DNA of 16,000 nucleotides from Cristatella mucedo (GCA_009760855.2 WPIO01000006.1:6275001-6291000), one strand, 5' to 3'; positions 8,811 through 16,000 are shown, counted from the stretch's first letter. The notes: generated by a model from the letters alone, not told the origin. Program-made: numbers and translations.

Positions 8811-9018
8811 TATCTATGCTAAGCCGCTTTGGTTTGGCCCAGCTGTATATCTATGCTAAGCCGCTTTGGTCTGGCTCAGCGGCTAAGGTGCTCATTCCGA
8901 CCGAGGTAGAAGTGTATGTAGTAAATGGCCGATGTCGTGGGCTCGATGACTCCTGTGCAGCGTATGTGCACCGCCCGAATAAATACTGAGTTCTCTTGGA
9001 GCGTTAAACGAATAAATT
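8811..9018 (+). mobile_element. tRNA-derived SINE, first family, with duplicated head
   Basis: Second copy of the family. The head (TATCTATGCTAAGCCGCTTT, then GGTYTGGCYCAGC) occurs twice, at 8811-8843 and 8848-8880, a 37-bp tandem period covering the A box. The body then holds a B box in GTGGGCTCGATGAC at 8938-8951 and the tail CGCCCGAATAAATACTGAGT, TCTCTTGGAGCG, ending near 9018. There is also extra sequence between the boxes (about 8908-8930) relative to the other copies. Confidence 0.75.
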
Positions 9019-9126
9019 GTGTGTACATATATTGTTTATTTACAGGCAAATTACGTCGGCGAACGATGCAAGGAACGTGCACCATAAGTGTGTAGAATGT
9101 TGAATTAAGGCACATACTCTTAATTA

Positions 9127-9157
9127 AAGGAAAGAGAGAGAGAAAGAGAGAGAGAGC
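9127..9157. repeat. Short (GA)n microsatellite
   Basis: About 30 bp of GA with two AAAG interruptions, immediately beside the reverse transcriptase relic. Confidence 0.9.
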
Positions 9158-9174
9158 TCTGTACAGTCAGCGTT

Positions 9175-9352
9175 GAAATGAAGCCGCGATTGTACTTAGC
9201 GGTAACGTGAGCCAGAGGAGGCGTGCGGGTAGTGTAAAGAAGGGGCCCAAGATCGAACCCTGCCAGATACCCCACACTGTAAGCGCTCCCAGGATGACCG
9301 AAAGCCATCTCCTTCCATGCTCTGATAATCTCACGCTGACATAGGACCTAAC
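9175..9352 (-). mobile_element. Reverse transcriptase relic of a CR1/L2-like non-LTR retrotransposon
   Basis: On the minus strand, RSYVSVRLSE (about 9351-9322), then GDGFRSSWERLQCGV (about 9314-9270), then after a one-base frameshift LGPLLYTTRTPPLAHVTAKY (about 9250-9191). In non-LTR RTs the conserved order is LRSYLxxRxQ, a GxxS...GVPQGSVLGPLL block, then a short segment before YADD. That order, the spacing and the LGPLLYT motif are all here. The expected YADD is absent: the frame runs into the GA repeat. Frame changes and lost residues show it is dead. The clade assignment is by resemblance only. Confidence 0.65.
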
Positions 9353-9566
9353 CTAGTTTGGCACTGTGTCGGCGCGGTACAAGCGTATTGTTCTGGAAGA
9401 CTTCAGTGGACGATTGCGACCAAATTCTGCTGAGAGATCTAGACCTGGCAGAGCGCTTACCCTGATCGGCACTGTCATTCAGCAGGTCACTATCGACTCA
9501 GAGCAGCCAGGTTTCCGTGCAATTGCGAGTCCTGCCCTGTGTCGATCCGCTCGTGCATTTCTCCTT

Positions 9567-9595
9567 CTCGGAGCTGCGAGACTCGCAGCTCCGAG
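9567..9595. repeat. Perfect inverted repeat, 14-bp arms with 1-base centre
   Basis: CTCGGAGCTGCGAG, A, CTCGCAGCTCCGAG. The arms match perfectly. It could extrude as a cruciform or fold in a transcript. There is no poly-T run, and bacterial-type termination is not relevant here. Confidence 0.9.
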
Positions 9596-9996
9596 CGCCG
9601 AGCAGACGGCGGTGCTCTGCTCAGTGACGCGAAAGAGCTGTCACGCCCACCTTCTTGAGGTAACTTGGACTTGGACTCACGCAGTATCCGGGACCTTGAG
9701 GATCTGAGAGACGCCTCTGTGGCTCTAAACTAAGTAGCCCCAGGTAGGCGCGGGGAGGCGCGAACGTTTGCCGTATGCGTAGACCAAGTGCGCTGCTCGA
9801 CGGAAGAAGGCAACTTAATCGTCCGTCGCGCAGGGTCCGCGCCGCGGGGTGCAGAATGCAAGCTCTCCGACGCGTTTGCCGACGTTCGCCGGGTTCGAAA
9901 GGTCAGTTAAAATGGCGAGCTGGGTGCTCAGTTCAAAAGGCTGCGCAGTCTTTGCCGCGATGCTTTCTCGCTTTTCGATGCGCTGCTCTTTCGCAG

Positions 9997-10065
9997 AACG
10001 CCGAGGAGGTAGAAATGCATGAGCCTAATTTCGTGCTAACAATTACGCGAAAGATTCGTTCCGGG
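9997..10065 (+). CDS. Possible small internal exon, product unknown
   Basis: A pyrimidine-rich tract ending TGCTCTTTCGCAG (acceptor at 9995-9996) precedes 23 codons reading NAEEVEMHEPNFVLTITRKI and then RSG, followed by GTATGA, a fair donor. The peptide has a balanced composition unlike the surrounding GC-driven frames. No family is recognised and no partner exon was found, so this may be chance. Confidence 0.15.
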
Positions 10066-10551
10066 GTATGACGGCTAGCGAAGCAGGTAGTTCGCCGAAA
10101 GTTGCAGGAAAGAGGCAGTGACGAAGAGCTCACAGAATTTTAACATAAAGTATCCGTACGTATCCATAGCGTAGAGAAGTCAATTTGATAGCAGCTGAAG
10201 GTCGCAGGCGTTCAACGGCGGCAGCGACGTACACCAGCGAATCAGTTTCCCCAAAGCTCTTAACAGCTCGAATAATTGGGTCAGCTCAGGAAACGAAACT
10301 AGTTATCTATTATTTTGCATTTATTTTCATGCGGCCTTGGCCACAGATTATAGCACATCTGGCTCCTAGTTGTTACAAATAAGAAATCACAACTAATGAA
10401 TTGCAGCCATAATCTATCTAATTTAGCTCGCCGCTATCGCAGCGGCATTATTGGAGGGTGCTCACCCGGGGCAGCAGCGATCCTCTGAGCATTAGCTCGA
10501 AGGTGCCCTAGAGCAGTAGCGCTAGAGGTGCTGGCATTAACAGGACAGTAG

Positions 10552-10553
<2 letters not shown>

Positions 10554-10625
<72 letters not shown>

Positions 10626-10628
10626 GAG

Positions 10629-10681
<53 letters not shown>
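10554..10681. repeat. (GA)n microsatellite abutting a SINE
   Basis: About 128 bp of GA repeats with two CGAG interruptions, running directly into the head of the SINE at 10682. Confidence 0.97.
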
Positions 10682-10684
<3 letters not shown>

Positions 10685-10828
10685 TTTGGTCTAGCGTTCA
10701 AGGTGCTCGCACCGACCAAGGTCTGACTGAGGTCGTGGGCTCGAGCCCCAAGGCACATGTGAAGCGCCTGAATAGAGATTAAGTTCTCTTGGGGCGCTAT
10801 ATAAATGAATTTTATTTATTTATTTATA
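10682..10828 (+). mobile_element. tRNA-derived SINE, first family, best-preserved copy
   Basis: A box in TGGTCTAGCGTTCAAGG at 10682-10698, B box in GGGCTCGAGCCCC at 10737-10749, then CACATGTGAAGCGCCTGAAT and AGATTAAGTTCTCTTGGGGC, ending GCTATATAAATGAATT and (TTTA)n. Nearly identical to 8266-8424 along its length, suggesting relatively recent activity. The first bases of the head seen at 8266 (GCCGAGCCGG) are replaced here by (GA)n, so the copy is slightly 5'-truncated or inserted at the array edge. Confidence 0.88.
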
Positions 10829-10869
10829 CTTAGAGAGAGAAAGAGATTGCTCTTAACCGCTAGGAGCTA

Positions 10870-11130
10870 TTTAATTCCCAGCTCTTCGAATGCATCCTGC
10901 TGCTTAGCAGCAGTCTGAGACAAATAGTTTGCCCTGCTTGCAGACCTGTCAATTGGATTGCTCCAGACGCAGACTGTGAGTCTATTCTTCGCCTTCATGT
11001 CCTCGGTGTCCCCTTAAATGCTTGCCGTCCTCGCCCGGCTGCGAGTTCGACGAGGCACCAAGTAGTTGTAGAGGCAAGATGACGTCATCGACAGGCGACG
11101 TAGATCTCTGGAGCACGTGTTCTTCTCTCG
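10870..11130 (-). mobile_element. Possible C-terminal relic of a LINE reverse transcriptase protein
   Basis: A minus-strand frame reads SRDLRRLSMTSSCLYNYLVP and, after one stop, GDTEDMKAKNRLTVCVWSNP, then RSASRANYLSQTAAKQQDAF ending EELGIK and a stop near 10870. Many LINE ORF2 proteins end with an RRLRGDLI...Y..L stretch, an LRGH-like motif, a W.(N).LP stretch and a final FK..LD. Pieces of that order are visible, LRGH and part of RRLxxDVI in neighbouring frames. The resemblance is partial and the call is tentative. Confidence 0.3.
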
Positions 11131-11159
11131 CTGCTTTACGCTTTATTTATTTATTTATC

Positions 11160-11759
11160 CCCGATGTCTTCGCCGGCGACTGCCGGATCTGAAGAACCGC
11201 CATCCTCACGTGGTCTCACCGACACAAGCACAGCACGCTCGATGACTTTGATGATCCAATTTAGTATGCCAGCGAAGCCTCTCAGTGGCCTGCTGGTCGG
11301 GTCCGCTAGCGCCTTCGTGAGTCACATCTCATCGCGCGTTTTGAGTGCTCTGACCGGGATCCCTTCCTCGGTGATGGGTAGCTTTTATCACCGCCCGAGC
11401 AGAAAGTATTTGACCGCTGTATCCTCTATTTTTGTGAACTCGTTGGCCTTCATCGACATGGCAATCGCCGGTGTACCCTGGCTGACATCAGGCCTTCATG
11501 CATCGGCAAGCGGTTCTGCATCCAGAGACACCGTGCACTCCTTCTCCAAGATGACCTCACTACGGTGCCGCTAGCGCAGCTTGGAAAAGGTAATGCCAGC
11601 ACTGTCCTTCAGTATGTCTAACCTCCCGGGACACCTGATCTGGACACGCGCGGCAGCGTGTCCCGCCTCAGAGCGTGGCTCATCGCCATCGGAGTGGCTG
11701 CCCCTCCAACAATGCCCGTCGGCCCCTATGGCCAAGGCTGCTCTGCCTGGATATGGCAC
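11160..11759 (-). pseudogene. Broken minus-strand reading frame, probably a retroelement remnant
   Basis: One minus-strand frame runs from about 11759 to 11160 with only about five stops (for example at 11571-11573), and the peptide between them has a coding-like composition: LDILKDSAGITFSKLR, EVILEKECTVSLDAEPLADA, AIAMSMKANEFTKIEDTAVK, KLPITEEGIPVRALKTRDEM, RPLRGFAGILNWIIKVIERA. The order of a K..EF stretch, an FL.GR stretch, an EEGI stretch and LRGFxGxLNW faintly recalls the end of a Ty3/Gypsy-type RT. The match is too weak to name, and a host pseudogene is equally possible. The overlapping plus-strand open frame (11164-11574) is judged a shadow. Confidence 0.4.
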
Positions 11760-12770
11760 GTTTCAGCAGTTCTCCAACGACTATGTGTGAAGTTATTTAT
11801 GTCGAGCCGATTGTATGAACATGTGAGCCACATTTGAGCCACAGGAAGGCGATGAAATCGAGCTCTTCTTGCGTCGCTCCACGTGGGCAAAGAGCAGAAG
11901 GAAGTGGAAGGAACAGACCAGAAGAAACATGTAGCAAAGTGCCTGGAAGCTCATCGAGAGGGAGAATACTGCAAAAGAATTCTGTAAATGTCCTGGGCCT
12001 TAACGCTGACTGGAAGGAACTCGTGTTCATTGGGAATTACCAGCTAACAAGTAAGTTTGATGAGTTTTCTACAGCAACTGAGGGCTATATTGAGAAGTCG
12101 CCAGAGAATGCTCAACTGCAGATTCAAATTTGAAAGTGATCTCAATTATAAGAGCTCTTTTAAGTAACTGCTTGCTGAGTCCGTCCTCACATATAAAAAA
12201 ATCTGAATTTACAGATATAATTCTCAGGGTTTGACTGGTGAGATTACATTCAGTCCCCCATTCCTTAGCAGTTAGATTGATCATTTCACCGTGGTGCTTT
12301 TGGGTCTCCCTGAAAAGAATCTTGGCCGGTACAAATAATTCTCAATGCGTCATCCCAAATAGTGTATCGATAACCTAGATTCGAAAATATTTTGTTTCTC
12401 GTGCCTCCAAAAAATTAAGCATCAATTTGAAAGTTCTTTGTCCTACATGAACATCACACAATCTGACCTGGCCACAATCAATCTAAAAGAGCCCGTGGGC
12501 TTCTACAAGCAAACTAGAGAGCTCCTCTGGAGTCGTAGCCTAGCGACGACGCTCCAGCTTCTCGACTCGCGTCGACTCACGTGGATTCCAGCCATGCAGC
12601 AGTCAGTTGCTAATTACCCCTCGACCAAGCGCTGCAGGCGAAGGCTGCTACGAGTCGTTTGCAACTACAAAATGGCAAACAATTTTCAAAATGGGATTCT
12701 AAACCAGCCGATCTTCAAATATAGGGTCCTCAGAACAGCGTCCATTATATATCCCTCACTATTCCACAAA
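11760..12770. other. Region without a confident gene, possible further relic
   Basis: The minus strand has short coding-like stretches: ATQEELDFIAFLWLKCGS near 11880-11830, IVVGELLKRAISRQSS near 11785-11740 and MINLTAKEWGTECNLTSQ from 12284. They may extend the broken frame at 11160-11759 leftwards in protein order, but no family is recognised. The remainder to 12770 is AT-richer unique sequence. Confidence 0.3.
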
Positions 12771-12773
12771 ACC

Positions 12774-12943
12774 GAACACCGCGCTGTGGCCCAGTGGTTA
12801 CGGCGCTCGCCTCGACCAAAGTCGAAGTTAATTTGCGTAATGACTGAGGTCATTGGCTCGAGCCCCGTGGCATATGTGAAGCCCCGTGGCATACCTGAAT
12901 GGAGATTCACTTCTCTTAGGTCGCTATACAAATTAATTATATA
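12774..12943 (+). mobile_element. tRNA-derived SINE, first family, diverged copy
   Basis: A box in TGGCCCAGTGGTTACGG at 12786-12802, B box in TTGGCTCGAGCCCC at 12853-12866, and tail ACCTGAATGGAGATTCACTT, CTCTTAGGTCGCTATACAAA. The segment GCCCCGTGGCATA is duplicated (about 12862-12874 and 12881-12893), replacing part of the usual GTGAAGCGCC. The box-to-box spacer is longer than in 8266-8424. The long plus-strand open frame that crosses this SINE (12438-13139) is not a gene. Confidence 0.75.
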
Positions 12944-14119
12944 CTACAGCGGACCGCCGTCGTGTCAGATTCACTTCGCTGAAGATACGTTTAGACCTTG
13001 GCTGAGTCAGCTTCTCCTATTTTTTTTATTCGATTCGTCCTTCGCACCGTCTCTCGGCGTGATTATCCTCCCAGGTGACAAATCTTTGTTTTGCAGTAAT
13101 ATCAGTCAACTAAACCCTAGTTTTATACGTTCTTTCTAAGACTGATACCGAAGAGCAAGACTGAAGACGCACTCTCGCTGCTCTGTTTTATGGAGTCGCG
13201 TGCAAGCGCCGGTTCGCATCGTGCGGACGGTGTGAAAGATCGGGAGCAACGGCTCATATCACGATCATCGTGGCTGCGGCCATTCACTGAGGAAGACGTT
13301 TGCCGTGCTATGGACTCGTCACGTGGTCAGCCACGAGGCCGCCAACAGCGGTGGCGCTCCACGCACGTGATCAGCTGTAGCAGCAGACGCTCGGGCGTCG
13401 AGACGCTGTCGGTCAGGCTATTGGTGCTCTTCGCGAATTGGCTTGAGGTGCTTGCTAGACTTTCAAGACAACGGCCCAACGGCTTCATGCCAATGCACTG
13501 TAGGAATCTCTAGCGTTGGCACGAGAATGTACGCAAGCAAGCGTCTGCTTGAGTGCGTACGCCCCCGCGCGCATATAGGACTCGGGAAGTCTCGAGCGCT
13601 TTTTAATGTGGTCGGATTTTAGCGTGGCGCCAATTCTGCTGAGGGATCTTTATCGTCCAGCTGCTAGAGCGACGAAAACTGCTCGCTGGATGTCCGACGT
13701 GAAAAGAAAGAGAAGCGGAGAGAGTGCGAGGTGAAGGTCGACGAGCCGATCGCTGCTACGGCGCTCGCTCTCAGGCACGGATCATGGAGCCCAGGACTGC
13801 TGCCCAGCTTGGATGACGACAACTCGGTGCCTCCGGCGGCCTGGTGCAGTTAGCGATGACTGGACCTGCGCATCGCAGCTACACAGCTGACTGGCTCGCA
13901 GCACCAGCCGGTGCTGCGAGCTCGCTGCAGCCCGTGACTCCGCGCTGTCAAGGCTGAGGTATTGGCGATTCAGGTTAAAACTAGCCTCCCACACTCGGTC
14001 GCACCCGAAGACGGCAGCGAGAGATAAGGAGGCTCGCTGTGCGCTCGACTGACCGGTCGCCGCTCGCGCACCGCGTTACCGCATAAAAAGCGGACGTAGG
14101 GTGCAAGTGCGCTGCCACA
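12944..14119. other. Region without a recognised gene
   Basis: A 107-codon plus-strand frame starting with ATG at 13190 (MESRASAGSHRADGVKDREQ...) has unremarkable composition and no recognised family. A small minus-strand frame at 13782-13994 is likewise unidentified. Composition rises in GC towards 14.1 kb. Confidence 0.4.
14083..14090 (+). promoter_or_regulatory. TATA-like motif upstream of a candidate start
   Basis: ATAAAAAG inside GC-rich sequence, 30 bases before the ATG at 14120. Such motifs normally lie about 30 bases before a transcription start, so it would leave almost no 5' UTR for that ATG. This weakens the pairing. Confidence 0.2.
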
Positions 14120-14176
14120 ATGGGAACGAGCGAGGACGACTCGACCCGCGGCCGCGAAAGCGGCCGCGAGTCGCAG
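14120..14176 (+). CDS. Possible first coding exon, product unknown
   Basis: ATG in a good context (GCCACAATGG) opens MGTSEDDSTRGRESGRESQ, a hydrophilic acidic/basic N-terminus, then CAG|GTGCCG, a possible donor at 14177. If not spliced, the frame continues to 14341. The exon contains a GC-rich inverted repeat (14147-14168). No family is recognised and no downstream exon was identified in the window. Confidence 0.2.
14147..14168. repeat. GC-rich hairpin: 9-bp arms, GAAA loop
   Basis: CGCGGCCGC, GAAA, GCGGCCGCG: perfect arms with a four-base loop of the stable GNRA type. A further CGAC/GTCG pair extends it after one mismatch. Confidence 0.85.
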
Positions 14177-14457
14177 GTGCCGGCCAATTACGATGGTATC
14201 TCTCAATTGCTCGCGCAGATAGGGACTTCAGGCTGCTCAAGTGAACGCTCGCCCGTCTTTATAGGTCCAGAACGCTTTTCATGCCGCAGACCAAGCCTCC
14301 CGATTTGCATTCGCATCGAATGGCAAGAAATGGCCCATTAGCAAGCGCGCTCATTCTCTGCTCTCCTCTCGCCACCATTCATCCGCTCCCGTCGCTCCTC
14401 CTCCTCTTCGCCTCCGAGGTCGGTGCCGCGTCTCAGCGAGACGTAGCGAGGCAGCTC

Positions 14458-14487
14458 GCGCGGCGAGTGGCTGCGCGGCGAGTGGCT
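14458..14487. repeat. 15-bp tandem duplication
   Basis: GCGCGGCGAGTGGCT occurs twice in direct succession. No function suggested. Confidence 0.85.
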
Positions 14488-14527
14488 CAGCGGGTCGCGC
14501 CATCGCCGCTGCCCGCTGGCGCGATCG

Positions 14528-14783
14528 CACGGCCAACATTCAGCGGGTCCCTGCGATTCGTCCTCTGTGCGCCTATGCGTGCCGACACTGTTGCACGCTG
14601 CCACTAACCACACTTGCGCGCTGACCTTGAGCATGTCAGCCCTAACCCTGTTATTCTTGTAGTTTAATGAGCGCGATACCACTAACCACCCGATCGTGCT
14701 TTGTTTGTAGCAATTTTAATGGACCTGGAAAGAAAGAGATTGTCTTCTGAGGGCGCCGTGCTATATCGAATGCATTATTATCA
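14528..14783 (+). mobile_element. Headless repeat family copy sharing the SINE tail
   Basis: Aligns by eye with 2445-2682 along its length: GGGTCCCTGCGATTC, TATGCGTGCCGACACTGTTG, CCCTAACCCTGTTATT, CCACTAACCA, TTTGTAG. It ends CCTGGAAAGAAAGAGATTG, TCTTCTGAGGGCG and GCTATATCGAATGCA, then an ATTATTATCATAATC run. This shows the family has its own body and is not merely a truncated SINE. Confidence 0.5.
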
Positions 14784-15291
14784 TAATCAACATCCGAACG
14801 ACGAAATGGCCACGGACACGCACGATCCGTTCGTTCGCACGTCCCTCTAACCGGCTAATCTTCCCGCGTCTACTTTCAAAGAGCCGCCGCCGCCGCCGCT
14901 CGAGGCGATCCGCTGCGAAAGAGGCGCGTAGGTCGAGCGTTGCGAGTCTCAGACGGCTGAGACGCGCGACCTTGATCTACTCGTATCAAGCGCTAGCGAG
15001 TCTCGTCCGCGCACTCCCAGATCGAGGATGACCTGGCGCTACTTGGTACGACCGAAGCCCCGGGAATCTGTGCAGGGCAACTCGAGCGCGACCGGCGCAC
15101 GCGCGAGATCGAAACTCGGGTTATAATTATTATAATTATAATAATATTGTATTATATAATAGTATTATAATAGGGTTATAATAATAATAATAATATATTA
15201 TTATTATCATAATTATTACCATATAATTAAACTCGAAGCGTCGAGCAGCAGGTTTACCGGGTGGGCGCGCTTGAAAAAACAATAGCTGATT
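14784..15291. other. Region without a recognised gene
   Basis: GC-rich unique sequence with a CCG triplet run near 14885-14899 and a short inverted repeat (GTCTCAG, ACGG, CTGAGAC) near 14945-14962. The AT block at 15118-15228 interrupts it. No coding region is supported. Confidence 0.5.
15118..15228. repeat. AT-rich, self-complementary island in GC-rich DNA
   Basis: TAATAA/TTATTA repeats in both orientations, including a near-perfect inverted ATAATAATAATAT/ATATTATTATTAT pair around 15180-15207. Flanked on both sides by GC-rich sequence. Confidence 0.85.
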
Positions 15292-15454
15292 GAACAGCCT
15301 CTTTTTGCATAGCGACAGAAGAGCCTCTATGCGGCTATCACCACCGCTTGCAGTAGCAATAAGGGATTGCCTACCGCAGGATTCGAACCCACAACCTCGG
15401 TCCCGAGGTCGTGAAAAGCAACCGCCTTACCTAGTGAGCCATTATGGCTTAGGC
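15292..15454 (-). mobile_element. tRNA-derived SINE, second family, minus-strand copy
   Basis: Read on the minus strand: ATGGCTCACTAGGTAAGGCG (A box), a GACCTCGGGACCGAGGTTG arm, then GTGGGTTCGAATCCTGC (B box and T arm, plus positions about 15378-15394). It continues TTATTGCTACTGCAAGCGGT, GGTGATAGCC and CGCTATG, matching 2218-2361 in order. The T arm folds well but the acceptor arms pair at only about three positions, so this is SINE-derived and not a working tRNA. Confidence 0.65.
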
Positions 15455-15550
15455 TGCCGCAGGCGCCGTCCGCTTCCAGGGGAGGGGGGCGCGGTGCGCC
15501 GCCTCTAGAGGCGGGGTGGGGACGAGCGAGGCCGGCGCTCGCCAGGAGAC

Positions 15551-15584
15551 AGCGCGACGACGCGAGCGCTCGCGTCGTCGCGCT
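15551..15584. repeat. Perfect 34-bp palindrome, no spacer
   Basis: Arms AGCGCGACGACGCGAGC and GCTCGCGTCGTCGCGCT match perfectly over 17 bp each. It sits in the CpG-rich block about 230 bases upstream of a candidate gene start. Confidence 0.95.
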
Positions 15585-15796
15585 CTTGAGAGCCGAGCCC
15601 CGCCCGGCGGCCGGTCTCGGCTGAGGCCGCGAGCTTGAAGTTGAATGGCGACCTGGCCAACCGTGCCAGGCCGGACGTGGACTCGGCGGACTTCAAACGG
15701 AGGCCGGCTTCTCGATAACAACAAGTTGCACCCGAGGCGGCGTCGACCGACAGGCCACTTCCGACGCCGCCACCGCCGCCACCGCCTCCGAGACTC

Positions 15797-15804
15797 ACTT
15801 CCGG
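15797..15804 (+). promoter_or_regulatory. ETS-type motif in a CpG-rich promoter-like block
   Basis: ACTTCCGG, the reverse complement of the ETS/GABP core CCGGAAGT, 14 bases before the candidate start at 15818. Related TTCCG motifs lie at about 15759 and 15872. Such motifs near a start codon in CpG-rich DNA are typical of housekeeping promoters; here this is inference. Confidence 0.35.
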
Positions 15805-15817
15805 TTCGGCCAGCAAG

Positions 15818-16000
15818 ATGGCTATCTCGATTCTTCGCGCGAGCGAGCGCGATTCGCTTGCGTCAGACATCGCTTCCGGTCGGCCCGCCGCGGCTGCGGT
15901 TCGGGCCCAAGGGCGTCGGGCCGTCAATTGGCCGCAACCTCTCCGATCGAGCGAGCGAGCTCGTTCGTCCGCGGCAGTTGCCGCCGCAGCCGAACGTAGC
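15818..16000 (+). CDS. Candidate 5' coding exon running off the window, product unknown
   Basis: ATG at 15818 lies in CAAGATGGC, which fits the YY1/TISU-type initiation element found at starts of genes with very short 5' UTRs. The frame stays open for 61 codons to the window edge, beginning MAISILRASERDSLASDIAS and becoming Ala/Arg/Ser-rich. The CpG density, ETS-type motif and palindrome upstream support a promoter here. No family is recognised from the visible residues. An overlapping minus-strand frame (15505-15927) contains a poly-Gly run made by a CCGCCA repeat and is considered less likely. Open frames are cheap in this composition, so confidence is modest. Confidence 0.35.
   Translation, partial: MAISILRASERDSLASDIASGRPAAAAVRAQGRRAVNWPQPLRSSERARSSAAVAAAAERS

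Larger units (their letters stand above)
9353..10550. other. Region without a confident gene
   Basis: Holds a 29-bp perfect palindrome (9567-9595) and a small candidate exon (9997-10065). Plus-strand open frames at 9366-9707 and 9775-10071 have no recognised product. From 10072 to 10550 nothing beyond AT-rich unique sequence was seen. Confidence 0.5.

Noticed and set aside
11164-11574. 136-codon plus-strand ATG frame
   Set aside because: The minus strand over the same bases has the more protein-like composition; this frame is probably its shadow.
12438-13139. 233-codon plus-strand frame, the longest outside repeats
   Set aside because: It starts at a non-ATG codon, runs straight through a SINE at 12774-12943 and has no recognisable domain; judged a chance frame.
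15360-15450. Functional tRNA gene on the minus strand
   Set aside because: The A and B boxes and T arm are good, but the acceptor arms hardly pair and homology to 2218-2361 continues well past the tRNA end, so it is a SINE head.
15505-15927. 140-codon minus-strand frame with a poly-Gly run
   Set aside because: The poly-Gly comes from a CCGCCA/CCACCG repeat and the frame lies in CpG-rich promoter-like DNA; the plus-strand start at 15818 has better context.

Overview
The window looks like nuclear DNA from an invertebrate animal. It holds a spliced gene with GT-AG introns, tRNA-derived SINEs, decayed non-LTR retrotransposon pieces and very long (GA)n/(CT)n microsatellites. CpG dinucleotides are abundant even outside the GC-rich blocks, which argues against a heavily methylated vertebrate genome. 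No taxon could be fixed from the sequence alone. Nothing resembles a bacterial operon, plasmid, phage or CRISPR array.

The only gene recognised with good confidence is the 3' half of a plus-strand SLC7-family (LAT/HAT light-chain type) amino acid transporter. Three exons are visible: 1166-1262, 4333-4482 and 5539-6345. Every junction is a GT-AG site in matching phase, and the joined product runs continuously from the loop after TM8 through TM9-TM12. Earlier exons must lie upstream of base 1. The last exon carries an unusual Ala/Arg/Ser-rich tail of about 190 residues, and a candidate poly(A) signal lies at 6658-6663. The 3.07-kb intron holds an 11-bp minisatellite and a long (CT)n tract. The 1.06-kb intron holds long (GA)n tracts. 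Exon 4333-4482 is therefore bracketed by complementary intronic arrays.

From 5.8 to 7.4 kb the DNA is very GC- and CpG-rich and open in most frames, so open frames mean little there. A possible minus-strand start lies at 7426. From 8.2 to 13 kb the window is mostly repeat debris: four copies of one tRNA-derived SINE (8266-8424, 8811-9018, 10682-10828, 12774-12943), a reverse transcriptase relic (9175-9352, minus) and a long broken minus-strand reading frame (about 10870-12030). A second tRNA-derived SINE family has copies at 2218-2361 (plus) and 15292-15454 (minus). A third family without a tRNA head (about 765-935, 2445-2682, 14528-14783) ends in the same tail as the first SINE and may descend from its partner LINE.

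The right end (15.45-16 kb) is a CpG-rich, promoter-like block with an ETS-type motif, a perfect 34-bp palindrome, and an ATG in a CAAGATGGC context at 15818 whose frame stays open to the window edge. This is probably the 5' end of another gene, product unknown. No set of co-working genes is visible. The most unusual points are the complementary arrays around one transporter exon, the minisatellite, the palindromes and the shared-tail repeat families.
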